The notes: a model not told the origin generated them from the sequence alone. Shown: positions 17,422 through 27,288, numbered from the stretch's first letter. The stretch: DNA of 64,000 bases from Zobellia uliginosa (GCF_900156625.1 NZ_FTOB01000005.1:186001-250000), one strand, 5' to 3'. Translations and numbers: made by a program.

Positions 17422-18009
17422 ATGCGTAATTTTTTCAACTTTTTAAAAAGTAGGGTATTTTTTATTCAACTAGGCCTGGCCATAGTGCTTTTGGTAGTTG
17501 TATCGATTTTTGTATTGCGCTGGTTAAGCTCTACCACCAATCACGGTGAATTTGTTGAAGTGCCCAATTTCGCCAAGATGTCGGTGCCCGATATGCGCAA
17601 GTCGGCAGAAGAGGCAAAATTGAGATACGAAGTTCTCGATTCGGCAAACTTCAATCCCGAATATCCAAGGTTTTCGATTATAGAGCAAAATCCACCGGCG
17701 GGTAGTAAGGTCAAGGAAAACAGAAAAATTTACCTGACCGTAAATCCTTCGGGCTATAAAAAAGTTTCCGTTCCTAATATTATACAGGTTACCCAGCGTA
17801 ACGCTACCTCGATGTTGCGCGCCGTAGGTCTTGATGTACAGCGGGTCACATATATTGATCAGTTGGGTAAAGACATGGTCTATTATATAAAGTACAAGGG
17901 CAAGCAAATCAAACCCGGCGACAAGCTGCCTAAAACCTCTAAGATAGAATTGGTGTGTGGTAATGGCTCCATTACCGATCAGGCCAGGGTTCAAGCAGAT
18001 TCAGAATAA
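17422..18009 (+). CDS. PASTA domain membrane protein
   Basis: A 195-residue protein with a single membrane segment at about 15-34 and an outward C-terminal part holding two clear PASTA repeats: VPNFAKMSVPDMRKSAEEAK with EQNPPAGSKVKENRKIYL, and VPNIIQVTQRNATSMLRAVG with ending KPGDKLPKTSKIELVCG. PASTA domains bind peptidoglycan or muropeptides, usually on Ser/Thr kinases or penicillin-binding proteins; here there is no kinase or transpeptidase domain. It stands 3 bases from rluD and opposite ddl, a peptidoglycan precursor gene. A cell-wall sensing or scaffold role is inferred. Confidence 0.88.
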   Translation: MRNFFNFLKSRVFFIQLGLAIVLLVVVSIFVLRWLSSTTNHGEFVEVPNFAKMSVPDMRKSAEEAKLRYEVLDSANFNPEYPRFSIIEQNPPAGSKVKENRKIYLTVNPSGYKKVSVPNIIQVTQRNATSMLRAVGLDVQRVTYIDQLGKDMVYYIKYKGKQIKPGDKLPKTSKIELVCGNGSITDQARVQADSE

Positions 18010-18012
18010 TAC

Positions 18013-19041
18013 ATGCAAACACCGGAAAATCAAGAACCGAACGATGATGAGCTTTTTGAGCATCACCGTTTTGTAGCCTCTAAAGGTCAAGAACCGTTAA
18101 GGGTCGATAAATTCTTAATGAATTTCATAGAATACGCTACTCGAAACAAAATCCAACAGGCTGCCAAAAGTGGTCATATTTGGGTCAATGGGGCTATCGT
18201 AAAACAAAATTACAAGGTAAAACCGGGCGATGAGGTAAAGGTGCTGTTCGAGCATCCGCCGCATGAATTTCTTTTGGTTGCTGAAGATATTCCTCTCGAT
18301 ATCGTTTATGAAGACGATGTACTCTTGGTGGTGAACAAACCCGCCGGAATGGTAGTACACCCAGGTCATGGTAACTATTCGGGCACGCTGATCAATGCGC
18401 TGCTACATCATATCAAAGACCTTCCTGTCAATAGTAACGAGCGACCAGGCTTGGTGCATCGTATAGATAAGGATACATCGGGACTTTTAGTGGTGGCCAA
18501 AACCGAGGCCGCAATGACCCACCTTGCCAAACAATTTTTCGATAAAACATCGGAAAGGGAATATATAGCCTTGGTATGGGGCAATGTGGAGGATGATCAT
18601 GGGACGATTGAGGGCAATATTGCCAGAAATCCAAAGAACCGTTTGCAAATGCAGGTCTTTCCCGAGGGCGATGAAGGCAAGGAAGCCGTAACGCATTACT
18701 CCGTTATAGAAAGGTTAGGTTATGTAACCTTGGTGTCGTGTAAGCTAGAGACCGGTCGTACCCACCAGATCAGGGCGCATATGAAATATATAGGCCATAC
18801 CCTTTTTAACGATGAGCGCTACGGAGGTGATAAAATATTAAAGGGCACCACATTTACCAAGTACAAACAGTTTGTAGATAATGCCTTTAAAGTACTGCCC
18901 CGGCAGGCCTTACATGCCAAAACCTTGGGTTTTGTGCATCCCGTAACGGGCGAAACCATGCGTTTCGATTCTGAAATCCCCCAAGATATGGTCGATTGTA
19001 TCGATAAATGGAGGCACTATGCACAGCACAGTAGCAAATAG
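18013..19041 (+). CDS. rluD: RluA/RluD family 23S rRNA pseudouridine synthase
   Basis: A 342-residue enzyme with an N-terminal S4 RNA-binding domain (about 27-80, RVDKFLMNFI to PGDEVKVLFE) and a pseudouridine synthase domain. The catalytic aspartate is D152 in LVHRIDKDTSGLL. Additional family motifs are VVNKPAGMVVHPG at 106-118 and GRTHQIRAHMKYIGHTLFND near 248-267. The size and S4 domain match RluD, which modifies helix 69 of 23S rRNA, although RluC-type specificity cannot be excluded. It is 3 bases from the PASTA gene. Confidence 0.92.
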   Translation: MQTPENQEPNDDELFEHHRFVASKGQEPLRVDKFLMNFIEYATRNKIQQAAKSGHIWVNGAIVKQNYKVKPGDEVKVLFEHPPHEFLLVAEDIPLDIVYEDDVLLVVNKPAGMVVHPGHGNYSGTLINALLHHIKDLPVNSNERPGLVHRIDKDTSGLLVVAKTEAAMTHLAKQFFDKTSEREYIALVWGNVEDDHGTIEGNIARNPKNRLQMQVFPEGDEGKEAVTHYSVIERLGYVTLVSCKLETGRTHQIRAHMKYIGHTLFNDERYGGDKILKGTTFTKYKQFVDNAFKVLPRQALHAKTLGFVHPVTGETMRFDSEIPQDMVDCIDKWRHYAQHSSK

Positions 19042-19146
19042 GTTATAAGGAACATCGATGGCCCTATCGATAACTCTTTTCCAAATGCATAGGTTTTACT
19101 CCGGATCATCAGTATTTTTACCTGAAGTTTTGAAATAGACACAAGC

Positions 19147-19908
19147 ATGAAAATCGTTATCTCTCCTGCAAAATCCTTGGATTTTGAAAAAGATTATCCA
19201 AAATATAAGGAAACACAACCCCAATTTTTAGATGAGGCCCAGAGCTTGAACAAGGTTTTGGCCAAAAAAAGTCCAAAGGCCCTATCGGAGCTTATGGGGA
19301 TTTCCGATAATTTGGCCCAGCTCAATTATGAGCGAAATCAGAATTTTGAAGTACCTTTTACCTTAAAAAATTCCAGACCGGCCATTTATGCGTTCACGGG
19401 TGATGTCTATCAGGGATTGGACCCCTATACCATACCCTCCCATAAGATGGAGAAACTACAGGAAAGATTACGTATTCTCTCCGGATTGTACGGCATTCTT
19501 CGCCCCCTCGACCTAATGCAGCCCTATCGTTTGGAAATGGGTACGCAACTGAAGGTCGGTAGAAAGAAGAACCTGTATGAGTTCTGGAAAAAAAAACTGA
19601 CAGATACCTTGAATTCGGAATTGAAAGACGATGAGCTTTTTATCAACCTGGCGAGCAACGAATATTTTAGCGCCATTGACAAAAAGGCGCTGAAAGTACC
19701 TATTGTTACCCCAATATTCAAAGATTGGAAAAACGACAAGCTCAAGGTTATCAGTTTCTTTGCGAAAAAAGCACGTGGTGCCATGGTTCGTTACATTATA
19801 GATAAGGATGTGCAAAACCTTGATGAACTGAAAGGGTTCAACTATAACGAATACGAATTTAGCCCGTCACATACCTTAAAAGAAAACGAACCTGTTTTTA
19901 TCAGGTAA
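19147..19908 (+). CDS. yaaA: Peroxide stress protein YaaA (DUF328/UPF0246)
   Basis: A 253-residue cytoplasmic protein of the YaaA family. The N-terminal signature ISPAKSLDF at 5-13 is diagnostic, followed by the internal [15 protein letters not shown] and [20 protein letters not shown] blocks and a C-terminal [14 protein letters not shown]. In E. coli YaaA lowers free iron and DNA damage during H2O2 stress. Its stop is separated by one base from the stop of the convergent THX gene. Confidence 0.94.
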   Translation: MKIVISPAKSLDFEKDYPKYKETQPQFLDEAQSLNKVLAKKSPKALSELMGISDNLAQLNYERNQNFEVPFTLKNSRPAIYAFTGDVYQGLDPYTIPSHKMEKLQERLRILSGLYGILRPLDLMQPYRLEMGTQLKVGRKKNLYEFWKKKLTDTLNSELKDDELFINLASNEYFSAIDKKALKVPIVTPIFKDWKNDKLKVISFFAKKARGAMVRYIIDKDVQNLDELKGFNYNEYEFSPSHTLKENEPVFIR

Positions 19909-19909
19909 T

Positions 19910-20038
19910 CTATTTCTTTTTCTTTAGGCTGATCTTCTCTTCTACGGTAGGGCGTCTCTTAATTTTTTTAGGGCGCCTTGCTCCGTAAGAGCGATTGGCG
20001 ATTTTCCCTCTTCTCGATTTTTTGTCTCCTCTTCCCAT
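19910..20038 (-). CDS. 30S ribosomal protein THX
   Basis: A 42-residue, very basic open frame from ATG 20038 to TAG 19910, too short for ordinary gene calling. It begins MGRGDKKSRRGKIANRSYG and continues with ARRPKKIKRR, which matches the THX/bTHX family (begin MGKGDKKTRRGKI...). THX sits in a pocket at the top of the 30S head in Thermus and is frequent in Bacteroidota. The gene is transcribed opposite yaaA and pycA. Its identity is supported by length, charge and the conserved N-terminal GxGDKKxRRGKI. Confidence 0.88.
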   Translation of the reverse strand: MGRGDKKSRRGKIANRSYGARRPKKIKRRPTVEEKISLKKKK

Positions 20039-20161
20039 GTGATATTCTTCTTTAGCTGAAGATACTATTTTAGGTTTGGAATATCAAGCAAAGCGCAAAC
20101 TGACTTTCTTAAGGTGACATAGAAACGTCACAAAATACCTGTAATTTATAGGCATATCATA

Positions 20162-20192
20162 TTGCTATCCTAGACCAAAAAAGTTAAGTTTG
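20162..20192 (+). promoter_or_regulatory. Promoter of the pyruvate carboxylase gene
   Basis: TTG at 20162-20164, 20 bases, then TAAGTTTG at 20185-20192. Both boxes and spacing fit the Bacteroidota primary sigma consensus. The expected start of transcription, near 20198, lies beyond the upstream TTG codon at 20194 and so favours ATG 20236 as the translation start. Confidence 0.6.
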
Positions 20193-20235
20193 TTTGAATC
20201 GGTTCAAGGGTAATAATTTTAAACAACGCGCAAAC

Positions 20236-23200
20236 ATGAAGATAGAAAAGGTTTTAGTAGCGAACAGAGGTGAAATTGCCATACGTATTTTTAGGGCCTG
20301 TGTTGAAATCGGTGTGCGAACGGTCGGAATCTATACCTACGAAGACCGGTATTCCTTACACCGCTACAAAGCCGATGAATCGTATCAAATAGGGGAGGAT
20401 AACGAACCGCTTAAACCTTATTTGGATATCGATGCCATTATAAAGGTGGCCAAAGAGAACAATGTAGATGCCATTCATCCGGGGTACGGATTTTTGTCGG
20501 AGAACGCCAAGTTCGCCCAAAAATGCGCCGACAACGGTATTGTCTTTGTCGGTCCTAAAGTTTCGGTATTAAAGGCCTTGGGCGATAAGATTACAGCCAA
20601 GGAAGTCGCAGTTGCCAATAATATTCCCATTATACAAAGTAGTGATAAGGACTTAAAGGATGTAAAGACCGCGATTGCCGAGGCCAAACGCATCGGTTAT
20701 CCCTTAATGTTGAAAGCTGCTTCAGGTGGCGGCGGACGTGGAATGCGTGTGATCAGAACCCAAGAAGAACTCGAAAAAGCCTTTCCCGAGGCCAAAAGGG
20801 AATCGTTGAACGCCTTTGGCGACGATACGGTCTTCCTCGAAAAGTTTGTAGAGAATCCCAAGCATATCGAAATACAGATCGTGGCCGATACCCACGGGAA
20901 CATGGTACACCTTTATGAACGTGACTGTTCCGTGCAAAGAAGGTATCAGAAGGTTATAGAATTTGCCCCGTCGATAGGACTCCCGCAAGAGACTAAGGAT
21001 AGCCTATATAAGTACGCCATAGCTATCTGCAAGGCGGTCGATTATAACAATATCGGTACGGTGGAGTTTTTGGTAGATGATGATGGTAGTATCTATTTTA
21101 TTGAGGTGAATCCCCGTATTCAGGTAGAGCATACGGTTACCGAAATGATCACCAATATCGATTTGATAAAGGCCCAACTTTTTATAGCTGGGGGATATAA
21201 ACTGTCGGATACCCAGATAAAAATACCGAATCAAGAATCGGTTCAAGTAACGGGTATAGCACTGCAATGTAGAATAACTACGGAAGACCCATCGAATGAC
21301 TTTAAACCCGATTATGGGGTAGTCACTACTTATCGAAGTGCTTCCGGTTTTGGTATTCGTTTAGATGCGGGAAGCATTTATCAAGGGGTGGTTATCTCAC
21401 CTTTTTTCGATTCCATGTTGGTAAAAGTTTCGGCACGTAGCCGAACGCTTGATGGTTGCTGTAGAAAAATGCGCCGTGCCCTGGCCGAATTCCGTATCCG
21501 TGGGGTGAATACCAATATGGCCTTTCTCGATAATATCTTGAAGCATGAAACTTTTCGCGAGGGTAAGGTAACGGTCAATTTTATTAAGAACGAACCTAAA
21601 CTTTTTGAGTTTACCGAACCCCGAAACCGGGCCAATAAACTGATTACATTTTTAGGGGAGGTCATAGTAAACGGAAATCCCGATGTTAAGAAGCTTGAGC
21701 CTGGCCGTATCTTGGCCAAACCGACAATTCCTTCTTTTCCGAAAATTGACGGGCACCCAAAGGGTACCAAGGATTTGTTGACCGAATTGGGGCCTGAGCA
21801 ATTTGCCCAATGGCTCAAGGCGGAGAAAAAAGTACATTTTACCGATACCACCATGCGCGATGCCCACCAAAGTTTGTTGGCGACCCGCATGCGGACCATA
21901 GATATGATGAAAGTGGCCGAAGGCTATGCCAAGAACCATCCCGAAATATTTTCCATGGAAGTCTGGGGAGGCGCCACTTTTGATGTCTGCCTGAGGTTCT
22001 TGCACGAAAATCCATGGGAGCGTCTGGCCCTGTTGCGTAAGGCAATGCCCAACGTATTGTTGCAAATGCTTATTCGGGGTTCCAATGGCGTAGGGTATAC
22101 GGCCTATCCCGATAACTTGATCGAGAAATTTGTAGAGGAGTCATGGAATACGGGCGTAGATGTCTTTAGAATTTTCGATTCGTTGAACTGGATGAAATCC
22201 ATTGCCCCATGTATCGAGCACGTACGAAGCAGAACCGGTGGTTTGGCAGAAGGCTCCATTTGTTATACGGGCGATATTCTAAATCCTTCCAAAACAAAGT
22301 ACGACCTAAAATACTACGTGCAACTCGCTAAGGATATCGAGAATGCCGGAGCCCATATTTTAGGAGTAAAGGATATGGCCGGACTCTTAAAGCCGAATGC
22401 CGCCTTTGAATTGATCCAGGCTTTGAAATCTGAAATCAATATTCCTGTCCATTTACATACCCACGATACCTCCTCGGTACAGACGGCTACCTATTTAAAA
22501 GCGGTCGAGGCAGGGGTCGATGTAGTCGATGTGGCTTTGGGCGGACTTTCGGGTCTCACTTCCCAGCCCAACTTCAATTCCGTCTTGGAGATGCTCCGCT
22601 TTCATGACCGAGAGAATGCCATGAATACGGAAAAACTTGCCGAATATTCCAATTATTGGGAAACCGTCCGTAATTATTATTACACCTTTGAATCAGGATT
22701 GAAATCGGGTACGGGCGATGTGTACCACCATGAAATTCCTGGAGGACAATATTCCAACCTAAAAGGACAGGCCATTGCCTTGGGACTTGAGGACAAGTTT
22801 ACCGAGGTAACCAAAATGTACGCCGAGGTCAACCAAATGTTCGGGGATATCATCAAGGTTACCCCGAGCTCGAAAGTGGTCGGTGATATGGCGCAATATA
22901 TGATCAGCAACAACCTAAGTGTTGCGGATGTCATGGAAAGGGGGGAGGATATTTCCTTTCCCGAATCGGTAAAAAGCTTTTTTAGGGGAGACTTGGGACA
23001 ACCCGTGGGTGGATTTCCAAAGAAATTACAGAAAATCGTTCTAAAGGACGAAAAGCCATATACCAATAGGCCCAACGCGCATCTCGAACCCATAGATTTT
23101 GATAAGGAGTTCAAGGCCTTTAAGCGAAAGTTTAAAAAGGGAATGGGCAGGGAACTTAAAATGACCGATTTTCTTTCCTATAAATTATACCCCAAAGTCT

Positions 23201-23688
23201 TTACCGATGCCTATAACAACCATGTGAAGTACGGAAATTTGGTAAACCTACCGACGAAAAATTTCTTCTACGGCATGGAAGTAGGCGAAGAGATCATGGT
23301 CGAGCTCGAAGGAGGAAAGAACGTTCTGATTTCATTGATGCTCAAAGGTGAGCCCGATGAGGCCGGTAATGTTAGTATCTTCTTTAAGATCAACGGTCAA
23401 CTTAGAAATATTTTGATCAAGGATACTTCCGTAAAAGTGGAAAAGCAGGAAAATATAAAAGTCGACCCGAGTGATCCCAAACAAATTGGGGCACCATTGC
23501 AGGGGCTACTTTCCAATGTACTTGTCAAGACGGGCCAAGAGGTGAAAAGGAACCAGCCCCTCTTCGTTATCGAGGCCATGAAAATGGAGACGACCGTAAC
23601 GGCTACCGAAGAGGGCGTTGTTGCTAAAATACAGTTACAAGGGGGGGCTTTGGTAAATTCCGAAGATTTGGTATTGACCTTGAAATAG
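20236..23688 (+). CDS. pyc: Pyruvate carboxylase
   Basis: An 1150-residue single-chain pyruvate carboxylase, the usual length for the alpha4 form. Order: biotin carboxylase with ATP-grasp (start VLVANRGEIAIRIFRACVE; glycine-rich KAASGGGGRGMRVI near 173; EVNPRIQVEHTVTEM near 295), carboxyltransferase (DTTMRDAHQSLLATRMRT near 537; QMLIRGSNGVGYTAYPDN near 612), allosteric linker, and biotin carrier with K1116 in EAMKMETT. It makes oxaloacetate from pyruvate, bicarbonate and ATP. ATG 20236 is chosen over TTG 20194 because of promoter position. BirA in this window should load the biotin. Confidence 0.98.
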   Translation: MKIEKVLVANRGEIAIRIFRACVEIGVRTVGIYTYEDRYSLHRYKADESYQIGEDNEPLKPYLDIDAIIKVAKENNVDAIHPGYGFLSENAKFAQKCADNGIVFVGPKVSVLKALGDKITAKEVAVANNIPIIQSSDKDLKDVKTAIAEAKRIGYPLMLKAASGGGGRGMRVIRTQEELEKAFPEAKRESLNAFGDDTVFLEKFVENPKHIEIQIVADTHGNMVHLYERDCSVQRRYQKVIEFAPSIGLPQETKDSLYKYAIAICKAVDYNNIGTVEFLVDDDGSIYFIEVNPRIQVEHTVTEMITNIDLIKAQLFIAGGYKLSDTQIKIPNQESVQVTGIALQCRITTEDPSNDFKPDYGVVTTYRSASGFGIRLDAGSIYQGVVISPFFDSMLVKVSARSRTLDGCCRKMRRALAEFRIRGVNTNMAFLDNILKHETFREGKVTVNFIKNEPKLFEFTEPRNRANKLITFLGEVIVNGNPDVKKLEPGRILAKPTIPSFPKIDGHPKGTKDLLTELGPEQFAQWLKAEKKVHFTDTTMRDAHQSLLATRMRTIDMMKVAEGYAKNHPEIFSMEVWGGATFDVCLRFLHENPWERLALLRKAMPNVLLQMLIRGSNGVGYTAYPDNLIEKFVEESWNTGVDVFRIFDSLNWMKSIAPCIEHVRSRTGGLAEGSICYTGDILNPSKTKYDLKYYVQLAKDIENAGAHILGVKDMAGLLKPNAAFELIQALKSEINIPVHLHTHDTSSVQTATYLKAVEAGVDVVDVALGGLSGLTSQPNFNSVLEMLRFHDRENAMNTEKLAEYSNYWETVRNYYYTFESGLKSGTGDVYHHEIPGGQYSNLKGQAIALGLEDKFTEVTKMYAEVNQMFGDIIKVTPSSKVVGDMAQYMISNNLSVADVMERGEDISFPESVKSFFRGDLGQPVGGFPKKLQKIVLKDEKPYTNRPNAHLEPIDFDKEFKAFKRKFKKGMGRELKMTDFLSYKLYPKVFTDAYNNHVKYGNLVNLPTKNFFYGMEVGEEIMVELEGGKNVLISLMLKGEPDEAGNVSIFFKINGQLRNILIKDTSVKVEKQENIKVDPSDPKQIGAPLQGLLSNVLVKTGQEVKRNQPLFVIEAMKMETTVTATEEGVVAKIQLQGGALVNSEDLVLTLK

Positions 23689-23703
23689 GTATATTGTATA
23701 TCT

Positions 23704-24369
23704 ATGTTTTTACACACGCATCCTTATGAGCCTTTTATTTTTGAGCAGGCTGAAAAGCTCATCGTAGGAACGCTTCCGCCCCCACGGTTTACGACAGGTG
23801 AACTAAAGGCCGATGATGTCGATTTCTGCTACGGTAGTAGAAATGGCATGCTCTGGCCTATTCTAGACCGCATTTTCGATTTGGGCCTGGTGTATGAAAA
23901 CACCCATTTGGCCGTTGAACAACGCAAGAATTTTTTATTGGCCAACAAAATCGGGGTCTGTGATATCGTTGAAAGTGCCGAACGTGAGAAGGTAGATGCT
24001 TCCGACTTGGGTATGCAAAATGTACGCCTACGGAATTTGCTGCATTATTTAGAGCGTTATCAGAATCTGAAGACCGTACTCTTTATGGGCGGTAATAGCA
24101 AGAACGGTCCTGAATACTTTTTTAGGAAACTGTTGAAACCCATAGAGGTCAAGTTGGAAACCATTTCTGAAGAGGTGCCGCGAATATATCGATTTCAACT
24201 CCCGGAAACGGATCGGAAAATACAGACCGTCTCCCTGACGGCGCCATCGGGTGCGGCCAATAGGGCGGTAGGTAGTTTGGCTTCCTATAAAAGTATGAAG
24301 GCTGCCGATGCCAATTTTAATACCCTTGATTTTCGAGTGCTACAATACCGCGATTTTTTTCTTTCCTAA
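23704..24369 (+). CDS. Uracil-DNA glycosylase superfamily protein
   Basis: A 221-residue protein of the MUG/TDG branch. IVGTLPPPR near 22-30 corresponds to the G-x-x-P motif 1, FCYGSRNGMLWPIL near 41-54 is the family's substrate-pocket region (compare FxYGxxxNxFWP in hypoxanthine-DNA glycosylases), and SLTAPSGAANRA near 179-190 corresponds to the C-terminal motif with the leucine/serine loop. It probably removes a damaged or deaminated base, but the target base is not determined. It follows the pyc stop by 15 bases and may share its transcript. Confidence 0.72.
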   Translation: MFLHTHPYEPFIFEQAEKLIVGTLPPPRFTTGELKADDVDFCYGSRNGMLWPILDRIFDLGLVYENTHLAVEQRKNFLLANKIGVCDIVESAEREKVDASDLGMQNVRLRNLLHYLERYQNLKTVLFMGGNSKNGPEYFFRKLLKPIEVKLETISEEVPRIYRFQLPETDRKIQTVSLTAPSGAANRAVGSLASYKSMKAADANFNTLDFRVLQYRDFFLS

Positions 24370-24674
24370 GATATTCCTCAGCTTTGGAAATACCATTGGA
24401 ATAGGTGTAAACTAAAAAGAGCCCTATCGGTTTCGACAAGACTCTTTTACGAGAACACTATATGAAAATGAAAAAATTTAAATCCGTATTAATTACATTG
24501 TAAATGTACCTTGTTATACCCTTGTGGGGTAATTATTGTTGTCAAGACTGTTGTTTTTGTGGTGTAGTGTGGTATTTTTGTTATAAGACGCGCTCAAGTG
24601 TCGATAGTCGTGTATTATTACCGATATTTACCGGTCGAAAACCATAAGTATTCCTTTTAAATTTTAAATAACCT
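24370..24674 (+). other. Intergenic region upstream of ppc
   Basis: A 305-base stretch without a gene. It contains the interrupted inverted repeat AAAAGAG/CTCTTTT at about 24415-24449, possibly marking the end of the glycosylase transcript, a short dyad around TACCC/GGGTA near 24515-24530, and a candidate ppc promoter at 24551-24580. The last 90 bases are an AT-rich leader with no clear Shine-Dalgarno sequence. Confidence 0.5.
24551..24580 (+). promoter_or_regulatory. Candidate promoter of ppc
   Basis: TTG at 24551-24553, 19 bases, then TATTTTTG at 24573-24580 fits the -33/-7 consensus. The 5' leader would be about 90 bases. Confidence 0.45.
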
Positions 24675-27221
24675 ATGCCGCATATAGAAAGATTGGTTGA
24701 GTTTAAGAAGTCGGTCAACAACAAGTTTAATGTCTACAATAGTCTGTTCTTGAATTTGCCGTACCGCAATATCGAGAACGTGGGTATGCTTATACCGTTG
24801 TTGTTGGATCAATGTCAGAAAGGATTGAGTTCAGGGCTTAACCCCCAGGAAATTCTTGAGAAGTTCTTTGAGAACTACGCGCATATCGATTCTGAAAAAG
24901 AACAGATCGATTTTATGTTCAAGATTATTCAGTACGTTGAGCGACAGGTGGTTTTGTACGATAGTGTTGAAGATGCAGCTTTTCCGAAGCTACAAGAGCA
25001 TACACAGTCGTTATCGATTAAAGACTACTTTCAATTGGTAAATAAGAACAAGAGTTGGGACAAGGTGTCTAAAAAACTTTCTTCCTTCAGTGCCCGCCTT
25101 GTGTTAACGGCCCATCCTACACAGTTTTATACTCCCGCCGTACTCGATATCATCGAAGAATTGCGATCACTTATTTTAGAGGATAAGATAGATGATATTG
25201 ATATTACCTTACAGCAATTGGGGCTGACCTCTTTGATCAATTCAAAAAAGCCTACCCCATTGGACGAAGCTAAAAATATCATTTACTTTTTACGTCATGT
25301 GTATTACAATGCCGTGGGGGACTTGTACGCCTATATCAAAGAGAATATAAAAAAGGACGACTTCGAGAACCACAATATTATGAAGTTGGGCTTTTGGCCC
25401 GGTGGTGACCGTGACGGAAACCCTTTTGTAACGGCCGATATTACAAAAGACGTGGCCGATGAGCTCCGTATCAACTTGATGAAGTGTTACTACAATGATT
25501 TGAAGATCATTCAGAAAAAATTGACCTTCAAAGATTTGCAGGAGCCTATCCAAAAACTCCGTGGCAACTTGTATACCGCCATGTTCGATTCAAAGAAAAC
25601 CGTGGGCTATAACGATATCTTGCAACCGCTTCTTGACATTAAGGAGTTGTTGATCAATAAATATCACAGCCTTTACTTAAAGGAGCTGGAGAACTTTATC
25701 GATAAGGTGAAGATATTCAAGACCCATTTTGCCACCTTGGATGTCAGACAAGATCATAGCAAGCACAAATTGGCGATTGAGAGTATATTGAAAAACAATA
25801 AATTGATCAAAGAAAGTGTTGACGAGCTTTCTCAAGAAGCCTTGGTCGACCTTTTGATCAATAAAGACCTGAAGGTCAATGCCAGTGATTATTCAGAGGA
25901 TATCGTTAAAGATACCATTACCAACATCAAGCAATTGAAGGGTATTCAAGATGCCAATGGGGAAGAGGGATGCAACCGTTATATCATCAGTAATTCGGAG
26001 GATATTTTTTCGGTACTGTTCGTTTTTGGACTGTTCCGATGGTGTGGATGGAAGAAAGAAGAGATCACTTTCGATATCGTACCCTTGTTCGAGACCATGA
26101 ACGGTATGGAAGGAGCCGAAAAAACCATGCAAACGCTTTTTGATTTGCCCGATTATAAGGCACATCTTGAAAGAAGAAATTACAACCAGACCATTATGCT
26201 CGGTTTTTCCGATGGTACAAAAGATGGTGGGTATTTAAAGGCCAACTGGGCTATTTTCAAGACCAAGGAAACCTTGTCAAAGGTGTGTGATAAAAATGGC
26301 TTCAACGCTATTTTCTTTGACGGACGTGGTGGCCCACCGGCACGTGGTGGTGGTAAAACGCACCGTTTTTATGCGGCCCAGACCAAGAGCATTGCCAATC
26401 ATGAAATACAGTTGACCATTCAAGGACAGACTATAACCAGTACCTATGGTACCAAGGAGCAGTTTATCCATAACAGTGAGCAACTCTTGACGGCCGGTCT
26501 TTCAAACAACCTTTTCGGTAAAGAGAACGTGATTTCAAAAGAGCACAGAAAATTGATAGAGCAACTTTCTGAGTTGAGCTTCAAAAAGTACGATGCACTT
26601 AAGAACCACGATAAATTCATTCCCTACTTGGAGAACCGTAGTACGTTAAAGTACTACCAAAAAGCCAATATAGGTAGTAGACCGGGGAAAAGGGGGAATA
26701 AGAAAAAATTGGAACTTACCGACCTTAGGGCCATCTCTTTTGTTGGTTCTTGGAGCCAATTGAAGCAGAACGTACCGGGTTATTTTGGTATTGGTACCGC
26801 TATACGGACCATTAAAAATGAAGGTAGGTTGTCTGAACTTAAGAAATTGTACAAAGAGGTGCCTTTCTTTAAAGCCTTGATGCATAATAGTATGATGTCG
26901 TTGTCCAAGTGTTATTTTGAGCTCACATCCTATATGCAGAAAGATGAGGAGTATGGAGATTTTTGGAACATCCTTCACGAAGAGTATCAACTGTCTAAGA
27001 AAATGTTGCTTTTGATTTCCGGAAGCAAGATTTTGATGGAAAACGAGGCAGTTTCCCGTGAGTCGATCAAAATACGAGAGAATATTGTTCTTCCGCTCTT
27101 GGTAATCCAACAGTTTGCCTTGCAGAGAATAGGGCAGGACACAAGCTTTAAGGACGAGTATGAAAAAATCGTTACCCGTTCGCTCTACGGCAATATTAAT
27201 GCCAGTAGAAACTCAGCGTAA
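24675..27221 (+). CDS. ppc: Phosphoenolpyruvate carboxylase
   Basis: An 848-residue enzyme making oxaloacetate from PEP and bicarbonate. Catalytic motifs are present: LTAHPTQ with H147, GFWPGGDRDGNPFVT near 239-253, and the flexible glycine loop FDGRGGPPARGGGKTHRF near 546-563 with its catalytic His. SRPGKRGNKK near 672 is the other conserved loop. The C-terminus (NASRNSA) lacks the canonical QNTG ending of the E. coli/plant enzymes, so allosteric behaviour may differ. With pyruvate carboxylase 1 kb upstream the organism has two anaplerotic carboxylases side by side. Confidence 0.97.
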   Translation: MPHIERLVEFKKSVNNKFNVYNSLFLNLPYRNIENVGMLIPLLLDQCQKGLSSGLNPQEILEKFFENYAHIDSEKEQIDFMFKIIQYVERQVVLYDSVEDAAFPKLQEHTQSLSIKDYFQLVNKNKSWDKVSKKLSSFSARLVLTAHPTQFYTPAVLDIIEELRSLILEDKIDDIDITLQQLGLTSLINSKKPTPLDEAKNIIYFLRHVYYNAVGDLYAYIKENIKKDDFENHNIMKLGFWPGGDRDGNPFVTADITKDVADELRINLMKCYYNDLKIIQKKLTFKDLQEPIQKLRGNLYTAMFDSKKTVGYNDILQPLLDIKELLINKYHSLYLKELENFIDKVKIFKTHFATLDVRQDHSKHKLAIESILKNNKLIKESVDELSQEALVDLLINKDLKVNASDYSEDIVKDTITNIKQLKGIQDANGEEGCNRYIISNSEDIFSVLFVFGLFRWCGWKKEEITFDIVPLFETMNGMEGAEKTMQTLFDLPDYKAHLERRNYNQTIMLGFSDGTKDGGYLKANWAIFKTKETLSKVCDKNGFNAIFFDGRGGPPARGGGKTHRFYAAQTKSIANHEIQLTIQGQTITSTYGTKEQFIHNSEQLLTAGLSNNLFGKENVISKEHRKLIEQLSELSFKKYDALKNHDKFIPYLENRSTLKYYQKANIGSRPGKRGNKKKLELTDLRAISFVGSWSQLKQNVPGYFGIGTAIRTIKNEGRLSELKKLYKEVPFFKALMHNSMMSLSKCYFELTSYMQKDEEYGDFWNILHEEYQLSKKMLLLISGSKILMENEAVSRESIKIRENIVLPLLVIQQFALQRIGQDTSFKDEYEKIVTRSLYGNINASRNSA

Positions 27222-27227
27222 AAAAAG

Positions 27228-27250
27228 GCCCTTACTTTTAAAGTAAGGGC
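27228..27250. terminator. Bidirectional terminator between ppc and the secreted protein gene
   Basis: GCCCTTACTT (27228-27237) pairs perfectly with AAGTAAGGGC (27241-27250). An A-run precedes and a T-run follows, so it can stop transcripts from both convergent genes. Confidence 0.9.
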
Positions 27251-27288
27251 TTTTTGTTTAAAACGGATATGTTGTTTTTTGGGGTGGC

